From positions 930,001 through 994,000 of the forward strand of contig NZ_JABWTA010000001.1 of the NCBI RefSeq assembly GCF_013371495.1: a stretch of 64,000 bases of DNA, read 5' to 3'. The notes under the pieces are model-generated. The model was not told the origin of the DNA. It saw only the letters and a program-made list of their open reading frames with translations, and did no database searches. Shown piece by piece: positions 29,201 through 36,199 of the stretch (position 1 is the first letter of the stretch; each line of letters starts with the position of its first letter). A program made the translations under genes and the position numbers. This DNA is from Altererythrobacter lutimaris (GTDB lineage: Bacteria; Pseudomonadota; Alphaproteobacteria; Sphingomonadales; Sphingomonadaceae).

Positions 29201-32028
29201 GTGAAAGTCTGGCCAACCGCGGTTACTTCTACGCCGTCGATCAGGACGCGCGCAACGCCGTCGCCAGCCGCAAAGGTGAATGTGCCGGTGGTGAATTCGC
29301 TGTCTGTGTCAGCAGCTGAACCGGCAGGCGGACCAGCAAGACCGTCTTCGTCAACAACCGTGCCGCCTGCGCCTTCTGCCGGAAGGTCAAGCGTGACCGG
29401 AGCATCGGCAATGTCGATGACCAGCTCAGCGGTAGACGTGTCGCCGTCGCCATCGGTGATGGTGTACGTGAACACGTCTTCGACGCCGCCTGGCGTACCC
29501 GGATCGCGGGTGTAGCTGTACGTGCCGTCGGCATTGATCGTGAGAGTACCGTAAGTGCCCTGCACTGTCTCACCGGCATCGCCTGAGCCAGCCGAACCAA
29601 CATAGCTCGTGACAACCGCATCATCAGCGCCAACAGTATCGTTGGTCAGGACACTGCCTTCAACCGGACCGAATTCGCCAGCTTCAATGCTGTTGCTGTC
29701 ATCGAATGCTTCAGGTGTGTCGTCGACGATCGAAATAGTCAGCGTCGTGCTGTCCGTGCTGCCGTCGCTATCGACGACTTCCAGTGTGAATTCGTCGGTG
29801 GTATCGTCGCCGGAAGTGTTGTCGGTCAGCTCGTAGCTGTAGCTGTATTCGCCATTATCGAGCGTAATGGTCAAAACGCCGCGGTCCGTCGTGACCGTGC
29901 CGCCATTGGTGACATCAACACCGTTGATCACCAAAGATGCGAGCGTGTCATTGCCTGTTTCGATAGCGATAACGCCGGTTGCGATTTCGCTGTCGCTTGG
30001 TTCATCCGAACCGGCCGGTTCGTCACCGCGTGCTGGCAGGCCAGCTTCGTCAACGTCATTGTCGCCTTCGACTTCGATGCTGATCGGAGAATCCGGCTGG
30101 ATTGTCAGCGTGACAGTTGCGGTAGAAGTATCGCCATCGCCATCAGTGATCTGATAATCGAAGGTGACTTCTGCAGGATCGCCTGCAGCAGGCGTGTAAG
30201 TGAACGTCCCGTCGCCATTGTTGACGAGGGTGCCGCTGCCGGTGAGCGTGCCTTCAACAAGCTCGACCGTTGATGGCTCAACGCCGTCCGCGCCTTCGAT
30301 GTCGTTCTCAAGAACGTTGACAGTGACAGGATCGTTTTCTTCGACCTGACCCGCCGCGTCATCGAGCGCTTCAGGCGCATCGTCGATGATAGTGATTGTC
30401 AACGTGTCGGTTGCTTCGTCGCCGTCGAGGTCCGTGACAACCAGCTCGAAATCAACCGAAGTGTCATCGCCATCGGTGTTGTCCGTCAGCGTGTACTCGT
30501 AAGTCAGCGTGCCTTCGCCCGCCACAGGATCAAAGGTGAAACCGGTAACGATCAGCGTGCCTGTGTCATCGGAGATGATTGTCTGAGGCAGACTGCCTTC
30601 TTCTACAACGACACCGCCAATTGAAACACTGCCGAGGCCATCGGGCGATTCAAAAGTAATCGTGCCGACTGTGGTTTCGCTGTCGCTTGGCTCGTCCGTG
30701 CCTTCAGGCTCGTCACCGCGCGCAGGCAGGCCTTCTTCGCTGACTTCAGCGCCGGCGCCAGTGCTCGGTACGAATGTGATAGTGGTCGGCGCATCGCCGA
30801 TGTCGATGGTCAGCGCAGCGGTCGCCGTGCTGCCGTCTGTATCGACGATGTCGTAAGTGAAGACGTCCTGCACACCGCCGGGCGTGCCGGGATCGCGCAC
30901 ATAAGTGTAGCTGCCGTCTGGGTTTAGCGTGAGAACGCCATACTCGCCCTGGAGGCTTTCTCCGGGAGCAGCGGTGCCGCCGTCATTGGAGAAGCCGGTA
31001 ACTGCGCCATCTTCGGGAAAATCGTCAGCGCCCGGAACGTCATTGTCGACAACATTGCCGTCGATCGGGCCGAATTCGCCCGCAGGTACTGTACCTGTGT
31101 CGTCGGTCGCGATTGGCGCATCATCGAGGATCGCCACCGTCAGAGTTGCAGTCGCGGTATCGCCATCGAGGTCTTCAACAGTGACTTCAAAGACATCCGT
31201 CGTATCGTCACCCGTCGTGTTATCGGTCAGGCGATATTCGTAGGTGACTTCGCCTGTCTCGAGATCAATGCCGGTAACCGTGAGAACGCCAAGATCTGTA
31301 ACGATTTCTTGGCCCGGACCTGTAATCTCGACGCCATTTATCGAAATCGAGCCGATTCCGTCAGGCGACGTGATGACAATCGTGCCGGTCGTTGCTTCGC
31401 TGTCGCTTGGCTCGTCCGTACCTTCCGGCTCGCCTTCGCGCTCTGGCAGTCCGGCTTCGTTGACGCTCGCCTGAGCATTCACAACGCCGATCGGATTGTC
31501 CGGCGTTTCAATGACAATCTCCGGCTCGAAATCTTCGAACGGGATCGTCTCTTCTTCTTCTTCCTGAGCGGCAGGCAGTTCAGTGTAAGGGAGCAAATCA
31601 CCCAGATCGAACGGATCCTGGATCGCGCCTTCATCACCGGCAAAGTTACCGCCAGAGCTCGGTGTCTGATCTTCAGGACCAGCTTCAGGGTTCAATTCGG
31701 CATCGTTGAGAAGCGCAGCAAGCGTAAGAGGCGGTACGGCAACGCCTTCAACTACGAGTTGCGGAACGATGATTGCACCGTCAGGAATGACCAGCTGGGT
31801 GCCATCAGCAAGGTTAATGACCAAATCGCGGCCGTTAACGGTAATATCGTTGAGAGAAACGCCTTCAGGCAAGACAACAATTCCGTCCGCATCAGGCATC
31901 AGGACTTGCCTTGCAGAAGAGGGGCTTGCTTCGCTCTCTTGATACAGACCTGAAGTTTCAACCCCTCCAGCATGCGCCATCTCGCCACGATCGAAATCGC
32001 CGTTTTTGCTGCCGTTGAAATCCGTCAT
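23257..32028 (-). CDS. Giant type I secreted adhesin (T1SS-143/VCBS repeats, VWA domain)
   Basis: 2923 residues, very acidic and almost free of cysteine. The N-terminal part (about 1-115) may be a retention module and has a Leu-Ala-Ala-Leu stretch at 103-106, near where LapA is cut, though the classic TAAG is not seen. An acidic linker with five consecutive glutamates follows. The bulk is tandem Ig-like repeats of the T1SS-143/VCBS type. Units open with forms like DEAGLPARGDEPAGSDEPSD, contain LTDNTTGDDTT and close with IVDDAPEA. A von Willebrand A domain lies at about 2335-2530 with the metal site DFSSS and later SDGRPSRG. The C-terminus has the non-polar-rich tail expected of a type I signal (ending AVAASVG). 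AAAGGAA lies 8 bases before the ATG. First gene of the secretion operon. Role in surface attachment is inferred. Confidence 0.93.
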   Translation of the reverse strand: MTDFNGSKNGDFDRGEMAHAGGVETSGLYQESEASPSSARQVLMPDADGIVVLPEGVSLNDITVNGRDLVINLADGTQLVIPDGAIIVPQLVVEGVAVPPLTLAALLNDAELNPEAGPEDQTPSSGGNFAGDEGAIQDPFDLGDLLPYTELPAAQEEEEETIPFEDFEPEIVIETPDNPIGVVNAQASVNEAGLPEREGEPEGTDEPSDSEATTGTIVITSPDGIGSISINGVEITGPGQEIVTDLGVLTVTGIDLETGEVTYEYRLTDNTTGDDTTDVFEVTVEDLDGDTATATLTVAILDDAPIATDDTGTVPAGEFGPIDGNVVDNDVPGADDFPEDGAVTGFSNDGGTAAPGESLQGEYGVLTLNPDGSYTYVRDPGTPGGVQDVFTYDIVDTDGSTATAALTIDIGDAPTTITFVPSTGAGAEVSEEGLPARGDEPEGTDEPSDSETTVGTITFESPDGLGSVSIGGVVVEEGSLPQTIISDDTGTLIVTGFTFDPVAGEGTLTYEYTLTDNTDGDDTSVDFELVVTDLDGDEATDTLTITIIDDAPEALDDAAGQVEENDPVTVNVLENDIEGADGVEPSTVELVEGTLTGSGTLVNNGDGTFTYTPAAGDPAEVTFDYQITDGDGDTSTATVTLTIQPDSPISIEVEGDNDVDEAGLPARGDEPAGSDEPSDSEIATGVIAIETGNDTLASLVINGVDVTNGGTVTTDRGVLTITLDNGEYSYSYELTDNTSGDDTTDEFTLEVVDSDGSTDSTTLTISIVDDTPEAFDDSNSIEAGEFGPVEGSVLTNDTVGADDAVVTSYVGSAGSGDAGETVQGTYGTLTINADGTYSYTRDPGTPGGVEDVFTYTITDGDGDTSTAELVIDIADAPVTLDLPAEGAGGTVVDEDGLAGPPAGSAADTDSEFTTGTFTFAAGDGVARVLIDGVEVTAVGQTFTGAHGTLTIDAIADGSITYTYELTSPTSGDNTSDDFVIRVEDNDDDFAESTLEIAIVDDAPTANADEDSVTEDGPLTATGNVVTGIDIGIFDTNTTDGVADVTGADGASVTGVAAGDVGADVNGNVGSAVTGAYGSITILANGDYVYTLDNVNPLVQGLDGTETLSEVFTYTITDGDGDPATTTVTITINGVDDPVVINGLDGQGSEETVDEDDLPEGSSPNEPALTPDGTFSVDSPEGLDTLTVGGVEVFGDGVTYPVEIEGEYGTIRITGVTPTVDDNGDVTSVEVAYEYVLDENTLDHSPTTGEDPLTDSFEVVATDTDGSTSTASLDVDVIDDVPEATDNTNTVTEGGETSGNVLTDDDGNGVDNPGADGYAAGGAVVGITSVNEGISDGEADGDGNFVIEGQYGTLTLNADGSYTYVANPNVVNTDETDTFTYTIRDGDGDEATAELVINVANVAGEVSDNDVTVNEAGLMDGTGELADGDAGNDSDTSESGSGQITVTGATGPLVYILEDPADGAFGTLTLNPDGSYTYVLDTPFDHDPDAPGADTNTANGVESFSYRVEDTNGNIIGSGEIVVSVIDDIPQVDLGLTQGAPMALETQDADTIGAASDTDSADFSGAFAVVDSLFGADGAGTLETTYALGLTVAEGTDSGLNSNGADIFLYVSDDGTIVGSTSATEPAADDASVIFTLTVDANGTITLTQNAEVDHSVSDDGAPFDGDAVLLGSGLVELVATATITDSDGDVVSDSEALDLGGLVGFADDGPVAVADVNSVGEDDASVSGNVLTDGTADDFGADGPATTTPAGGVVGVELGDDTSAPATGAPGTPIAGAWGTLTLAADGSYTYVVNSAAVQGLGNGESETDTFIYTIEDGDGDTSTVTLTITINGANDAPTAVAGVAAVSDEGLADSNPDNAGTPTDTTNSATFLTGDLQIADADTNDTLDVTLGIPTETISIVDGSTAVALTWAVIDGGNTLVGYVSDVNDPSVIVAASDDGTYTVELLDPIFHDETGVEDVESFVVPVTVSDGTASTPTTITVSLEDDSPILTAPIADAGTSNDPDAPIVVGDLNFEAGADGPSADVTITVDTTGLTVGGEALTTVQDGNVLTAFVDANGNGEFDTGDTAAFTVTVDPTAGTSGEYEFDLITPLDGDTTLIDLLSDGAFGVGPSQSVLVSQDTTGDELVFVTGWEPNGNGGEFTGTELTDWLNGGNPDLTQVPGVNGSTAGFGVNNNNFDTGEFLRFDFGSLDDYDGAGGYTPPGGTNLLNATSASFSVSNFGNGDVTHFVAHFSDGSTQEFTLTGSGGGNGSATVNIIAPPGLSIAWVDAYQEDGSVKLNLSDLGVTDTNVDIDIPVTIELTDGDGDPVSDTFVINIGDDAPIAQDDLFDAQNVALDLNVAFVLDFSSSIDNTELNTQLTAVEAAAAELFDSTNGAVTITLVGFDANALTFGTFDSLADVVALLDSINPEAGGTRPLTRGTNYSAALTELTESWDPTAGDVNQMFFISDGRPSRGRGPNGEALNDDAEALWTQFVADNDFEITAIGIGDGIRESGLRAVDIDGEGDPILIEDFDDLLDSLVTVVIQPVSGNVLDNDTPSSNGIEIVSISVDGGIYSFDGTDITAPGGGTIAGDTFTVTTAMGGEFTFNFATGDWSYVPSQTSPTGMENFQYTVADADGDTDTAILRIDLTSVEDNAGVPKADVQEPVQAFLKLVDGELAGDEGAAQFGTGAGLANDNQASDQRGIASGQIAAAGLGFAMVNFAEMGSEFGNTSFTLADGLASNSTGDVATPLAEPPLGSIVELNADVLGAESGFGSVELGSDSLAEAIEAPATSFADFAAELGNTSSFELGLDLNAPAIATTVSPIGDALAVDGSAGLMEALLDLSEGSEATPDLADATGLATGETVDVVAILDDIMAESAVDALLDTLADNGDYGSPIDVASSILGEASLTQTVDGSAFAFDATQLADLSAEAAAVAASVG

Positions 32029-33161
32029 ATTGCCGTTCCTTTATTCAGCCCGCCACGGGCTGCTCAACCTTCGCTCGGATGACGCCGCAAGTGCTGTTTC
32101 GTATGTCGCTGAAGCTCAGCAAACTGCGGTCGAGACGGATACGTCTTCCCCACTTTCCCAACAGTCTTGCGGCCCGTCCTTAATGTTTCCGGTTACGAAA
32201 CGACTCGAGTCGCTCGCCTGGAAATCTGTCTGATCGAAACAAACAGTGATTATGTATCCTTGCAAGCTTGGTAACCATATATTCGTCTCGTTTCGTCGAA
32301 CTTTCTCCGAAAATGAGAGGTTTAGCGGGCCCCGAATTCGACATCGTGCCGAAATGGGACGCATGTTGCTGCAATTCTGCATCGGTTCTCTGCTGGCTAA
32401 ATTCAGCTAACTTTTGAGCGATGTTGCGCTGGCGAAGCCTTACAGATTTGCGGCCGGTCGCGGTCGAAACGGTTCTGGGTCACGCCGTTTCGATGGGGAC
32501 GCTAGCGAGGCTGTTTAGTGCCACTCTCTCTCAGGGTCACTGGAACCGGATCTTCGCATTCTAGAAGCGAGATAATCGCATCAGTCTGCGCCGCAGATCG
32601 GTCAAGTAGTCGCACGCAAAACGCCATCTGGAAACCCTCCTCAGTCCGCAATAAGCATAGGTCTCCGCCAAACCGATGGAATACGGACAAGCACGGATAT
32701 CGCGGCTTGCGGCTACCGAGTTGCATGCTAGGTTGAGGGACTAATGCGGGCCTAGCTTCATCCCAGCTATGCAGCCACGACTCGGAACCAGCGCAATGTG
32801 AGCGTTAACCATGGACTTACACCACTTCGCTGCCCAAAAACCTTCTACGTTAATCATTTCCGTTACGACAATTAGGCCTTAAACTACTGTTTTTAAGGGA
32901 AACTACCTGAATTCGTAAATTGAATTGACCCTCAGAGGCTAATTGTAGAGCATTATTGGCAGTTCCGAGGGGAACCTGCGTGATGAACCGGTGCGATGGC
33001 CCGGTCTCAATAAGACAATAAGGGTCGCGCCGGTTCCGCATACAGTATCCCCTCTCGGGGCCAGCAAATCCGGAAATAGATGCCGGCACGCTGACGAACT
33101 TGGACTGCACGGGGGAATGGACTTCAAAAAATCCGTGCGTTTTGAAATGGGGTAAAACCAA
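32029..33161. other. Long divergent intergenic region between adhesin and flp
   Basis: 1133 bases without a convincing gene. The minus-strand adhesin operon and the plus-strand pilus locus both start from here, so promoters and operators for both are expected. An inverted repeat CGAAACGG (32465-32472) / CCGTTTCG (32485-32492) with a 12-base gap is the clearest operator-like site. Near flp, GCACGG (33107-33112) and CCGTGC (33133-33138) could form a leader hairpin. Short open frames exist on both strands but have no recognisable product. Confidence 0.5.
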
Positions 33162-33359
33162 ATGACTTTTGTAAAATCTTTCCTTCGTGACGATTCTGGC
33201 GCTTCTGCTGCTGAATACGCTCTGATCCTCGCTCTGGTTGGTGCTGGCATCGCTGTTGCATCGATCGCACTGGGCACCGCGATCTCTGACACGATGGACG
33301 AAGCTGCTGACTGCATCGACGGCACAACTGCTGCTGCGAGCTGCATGCCAGCTGGCTAA
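33162..33359 (+). CDS. flp: Flp/Fap-type pilin prepilin
   Basis: 65 residues. A short basic leader ends at G13, followed by ASAAEYALILALVGAGIAV. This is the G/XXXXEY processing site of Flp prepilins and the hydrophobic assembly helix. The mature part carries two cysteines near the end. The prepilin peptidase at 44391 is the probable processing enzyme. GGGGTAAAACCAA precedes the ATG. A strong terminator directly follows, so the pilin can be made in excess over the assembly machine. Confidence 0.96.
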   Translation: MTFVKSFLRDDSGASAAEYALILALVGAGIAVASIALGTAISDTMDEAADCIDGTTAAASCMPAG

Positions 33360-33380
33360 TCGATAGCCGAAAACAAAAGA

Positions 33381-33415
33381 TGGCCGGGTTCCCAAATCGG
33401 GACCCGGCCATTTTT
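33381..33415 (+). terminator. Rho-independent terminator after flp
   Basis: A GC-rich stem, TGGCCGGGTTCCC (33381-33393) with GGGACCCGGCCA (33399-33410), one bulged base and a 5-base loop, is followed by TTTTT at 33411-33415. It lies 22 bases after the flp stop and separates the pilin transcript from cpaB. Confidence 0.9.
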
Positions 33416-33518
33416 GCCCAATTCATACAATTCCGTTCCGCTCGAAGAGTGTTAACGTCTGTTTACCGATTCGGATGAATGACATCTGGATCCTTGGGGA
33501 ACAGTAAGGGGGGTAATT

Positions 33519-34418
33519 ATGAGGGGACGTAACCTCCTCATCATCGGATTGGCTGTCTTTGTCGGCTTAATCGCGGTGTATTTGGCTAACTCGTATTTCT
33601 CAGCGGCACAGGACCGCCAGAATCGCGAGGCAGAAGCCAACAGGATGGCGCAGATCGTTGTTGCAACGCAGGACTTCGAGTTCGGCACGCAACTGGCAGG
33701 CACTAACCTCGCCTTACGCAACTGGCCGGCAAGCTCCGTTCCGCAAGGGGCGTTCGTATCGATCGAGGAGGCGACACGTGGTGGACGCGTGGCCCTGCGT
33801 CCGATCACAGTCGGTGAACCTATTCTTGCAAGCAAAGTCAGCGGTGAAGGTGGCCGCGCGACACTTGCTTCCATTCTTCCTGAAGAACTCCGCGCCGTGG
33901 CGATACCTGTCAATCAGGTGTCTGGCGTCGGCGGATTTGTGCGTGCGGGCGATGTCGTAGATGTCTTGCTGACCCGCCAGATCCCGGGTGATGGCGCTTC
34001 TGCTGCGGATCAAATGACCAATGTGGTTCTCGAGAACGTTCTTGTTCTTGCCGTTGACCAGGTTGCCGATGAAAATCAGACAGACCCATCGGTTGGCACG
34101 ACAGCAACACTACAGACCGATATTATGGGCGCACAGAAGTTGGTGCTTGCGGGGCAAGTCGGCTCGCTGAGCCTGGTGCTGCGTAATGTAGAAAACCAGC
34201 TTGTCGGCGCGACTGATGTCGTCACGCCAAGCGATCTGGGCGGCGCAGGCTATTACATTCCAGCACGCGACGTCGGCGGATCGGCAGCAGCGCCTACTAC
34301 CGCAGAAAGCTCGAGCGCCGTGGTTACGCTACCACGGCGTCCGCGCGGCCCGACAATGTCGATCATTCGCGGCACAGAGCCGACCACTTATGAAGTTAAG
34401 CGCAAGCGGGGGAATTAA
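33519..34418 (+). CDS. cpaB: Flp pilus assembly protein CpaB/RcpC
   Basis: 299 residues. An N-terminal membrane helix (NLLIIGLAVFVGLIAVYLA) is followed by a SAF-like domain (IVVATQDFEFGTQLAGTNLALRNWP, GRVALRPITVGEPILASKV) and the RcpC/CpaB domain (RAVAIPVNQVSGVGGFVRAGDVVDVLLT). It is a periplasmic partner of the secretin. A strong ribosome binding site, AAGGGGGG, lies 7 bases before the ATG. The secretin gene follows after 4 bases. Confidence 0.95.
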   Translation: MRGRNLLIIGLAVFVGLIAVYLANSYFSAAQDRQNREAEANRMAQIVVATQDFEFGTQLAGTNLALRNWPASSVPQGAFVSIEEATRGGRVALRPITVGEPILASKVSGEGGRATLASILPEELRAVAIPVNQVSGVGGFVRAGDVVDVLLTRQIPGDGASAADQMTNVVLENVLVLAVDQVADENQTDPSVGTTATLQTDIMGAQKLVLAGQVGSLSLVLRNVENQLVGATDVVTPSDLGGAGYYIPARDVGGSAAAPTTAESSSAVVTLPRRPRGPTMSIIRGTEPTTYEVKRKRGN

Positions 34419-34422
34419 GGCC

Positions 34423-35901
34423 ATGCGCAGTAACATGAAGCTAGTCGCAAAGGCGCTGACGCTGGGCTCTGCCCTTGCTTTGGCCCCTGCCCTTGCTACC
34501 CCTGTAATGGCGCAGGATAGCGAAACCTCGATCCATGCTGGATCGGTTGAAGTGCCTGTCAACAAGAGCCAGGTAATCACGGCTGATCGCGCAATCTCTC
34601 GCGCAATGATCGGCAATGATGAGATTGCTGACATCTTTCCGATTTCAGACCGTTCGGTCTATGTGCTGGGAAAGAAACTCGGTACGACCAGCCTGACACT
34701 CTATGACAGCCGCAACAATGTGATGGCTGTGATGGACGTCGCGGTTGGACCGGACGTGATCTCGCTGCGTGAGCAGGTCAATGCGCTCATGCCGGATGAG
34801 CAGATCGATGCGCGCATTTCGAATGAGTCGATTGTGCTGTCTGGTACGGTCAGCAGCGCTGGTGCAGCCGACAAGGCGGTTCAACTGGCGCGGGCATATG
34901 CTGGCGATAATGTCGTCAATCTCATGAGCATGGGCGGCAGCCAGCAAGTCATGTTGGAAGTTCGCTTTGCTGAAGTCAGCCGCAGCGTTGGCAAAGAGCT
35001 TGGCGTCCGCAGCTTTATGCGCTCCAATGGCGGCCGCTTCTCCGGCGTAACAGGTACAGGCGCGAGCCTCACCCCCGGTGAAGTGCCCACGGGCACATTC
35101 GGCAATGGCGTCCTCGAAGTGGATTCGGTGACCGGAGCATTCGGGATTATAACTCGAAGCTTCGGCGACGTGCTCGGCCTTAATGTAGATGTCGCGCTCG
35201 ATGCACTTGAAGAAAAAGGCATGTCGAAAACACTGGCAGAGCCGACCCTGGTCGCGCTTTCAGGTGAACGCGCAGCGTTTCTTGCCGGTGGTGAGTTCCC
35301 AATCCCTGTTGCGCAAGCGATTGGCGGTCAAGGCGGCGGTGCTGGCGGCGGCGGAAGCGCTGCTATCACTGTCGAGTTCAAGCCTTTTGGTGTGAGCCTC
35401 GGGTTCACGCCTACAGTGCTCAGCGATGACACGATTAATCTCCTGGTGGAACCGGAAGTCAGCTCAATTGACCCGAGCGCGTCCATTTCCGTTGGCGGCT
35501 TGACGATCCCTGGCCTTCAGGTTCGTCGCGCCAGCACCATGCTGGAACTGCGTGACGGCGAGAGCTTCGCGATCGCTGGCCTGATCCAGCAGGATTTCGA
35601 GACAACGGTGGAACAGGTTCCGCTGCTCGGATCGCTGCCGATTATCGGCTCGCTGTTCCGCTCTTCAGGTTTCCGCAAAGGCGAAACAGAGCTTCTGATC
35701 GTGGTTACGCCGCGACTGGTTCAGCCAATCCGGCCTGATCAAGTACGTCTGCCAACCGATCGCGTTGCTGATCCGGTTCAAGCGGATGTCTTGCTCAACG
35801 GTACGATGTATCGCCCGCAACCTGTCGCACCGAATGGATCGGTTCCGACATCGAGCGATGCGTCCGCAAATGCAGCAGAGGAAGATGGATATGATTATTG
35901 A
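34423..35901 (+). CDS. cpaC: Flp pilus secretin CpaC/RcpA
   Basis: 492 residues from the ATG at 34423. Earlier in-frame starts lie inside cpaB and were rejected. The signal peptide ends near ATPVMAQ. Next come the pilus/BON-like N-domains (SVEVPVNKSQVITADRAISRAMIGN) and the secretin domain from about 200: LEVRFAEVSRSVGKELGV, LAEPTLVALSGERAAFLAGGEFPIPV, ELRDGESFAIAGLIQ and the C-terminal ETELLIVVTPRLVQP. It forms the outer-membrane gate for the pilus. The end overlaps the next gene by 17 bases. Confidence 0.96.
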   Translation: MRSNMKLVAKALTLGSALALAPALATPVMAQDSETSIHAGSVEVPVNKSQVITADRAISRAMIGNDEIADIFPISDRSVYVLGKKLGTTSLTLYDSRNNVMAVMDVAVGPDVISLREQVNALMPDEQIDARISNESIVLSGTVSSAGAADKAVQLARAYAGDNVVNLMSMGGSQQVMLEVRFAEVSRSVGKELGVRSFMRSNGGRFSGVTGTGASLTPGEVPTGTFGNGVLEVDSVTGAFGIITRSFGDVLGLNVDVALDALEEKGMSKTLAEPTLVALSGERAAFLAGGEFPIPVAQAIGGQGGGAGGGGSAAITVEFKPFGVSLGFTPTVLSDDTINLLVEPEVSSIDPSASISVGGLTIPGLQVRRASTMLELRDGESFAIAGLIQQDFETTVEQVPLLGSLPIIGSLFRSSGFRKGETELLIVVTPRLVQPIRPDQVRLPTDRVADPVQADVLLNGTMYRPQPVAPNGSVPTSSDASANAAEEDGYDY

Positions 35902-36175
35902 TCGTCGGATAATTGCCGGACTGCTCGCTGCAACAGCGCTGACTGGATGTGCGAGCGTAGCGGACAAAGAGTTCGTAGGCTATCAGGACCCGGGCTTTGG
36001 CGAAGCGAACCGTGCCACATATGCGGCAATGGTCGTTAACCCTGATCCCAAATACGATAAGCCGATTCCGGCAAGCAGTGCGGAGCATGCTGCCCAGGCC
36101 ATCGAACGCTATCGGACTGACGCTGTTAAGCGGCCCGAGCGTGTAGAAACGACTGACATTGGCGGCGGCGGCTGA
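35885..36175 (+). CDS. Small lipoprotein in the position of CpaD
   Basis: 96 residues from the ATG at 35885, overlapping cpaC; 35891 is an alternative start. A signal peptide ends in the lipobox LTGC (near residue 22), so it is a lipoprotein. The mature part is short and hydrophilic and ends in Gly-rich GGGG. Many tad loci carry the longer CpaD lipoprotein (over 200 residues) after the secretin. This one occupies that position, but I see no clear CpaD similarity. It may help pilot or stabilise the secretin (inference). Confidence 0.8.
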   Translation: MDMIIDRRIIAGLLAATALTGCASVADKEFVGYQDPGFGEANRATYAAMVVNPDPKYDKPIPASSAEHAAQAIERYRTDAVKRPERVETTDIGGGG

Positions 36176-36199
36176 ATTTGAAACAAATGGTGCAAGGCA

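Noticed and set aside
32502..32726. Short minus-strand frame in the adhesin-flp gap (74 codons)
   Set aside because: It has some protein-like character, but no clear ribosome binding site or family; it remains a weak possibility only.
32850..33395. Minus-strand frame crossing flp
   Set aside because: It runs antisense through the flp gene and its terminator; flp is unmistakable on the plus strand.
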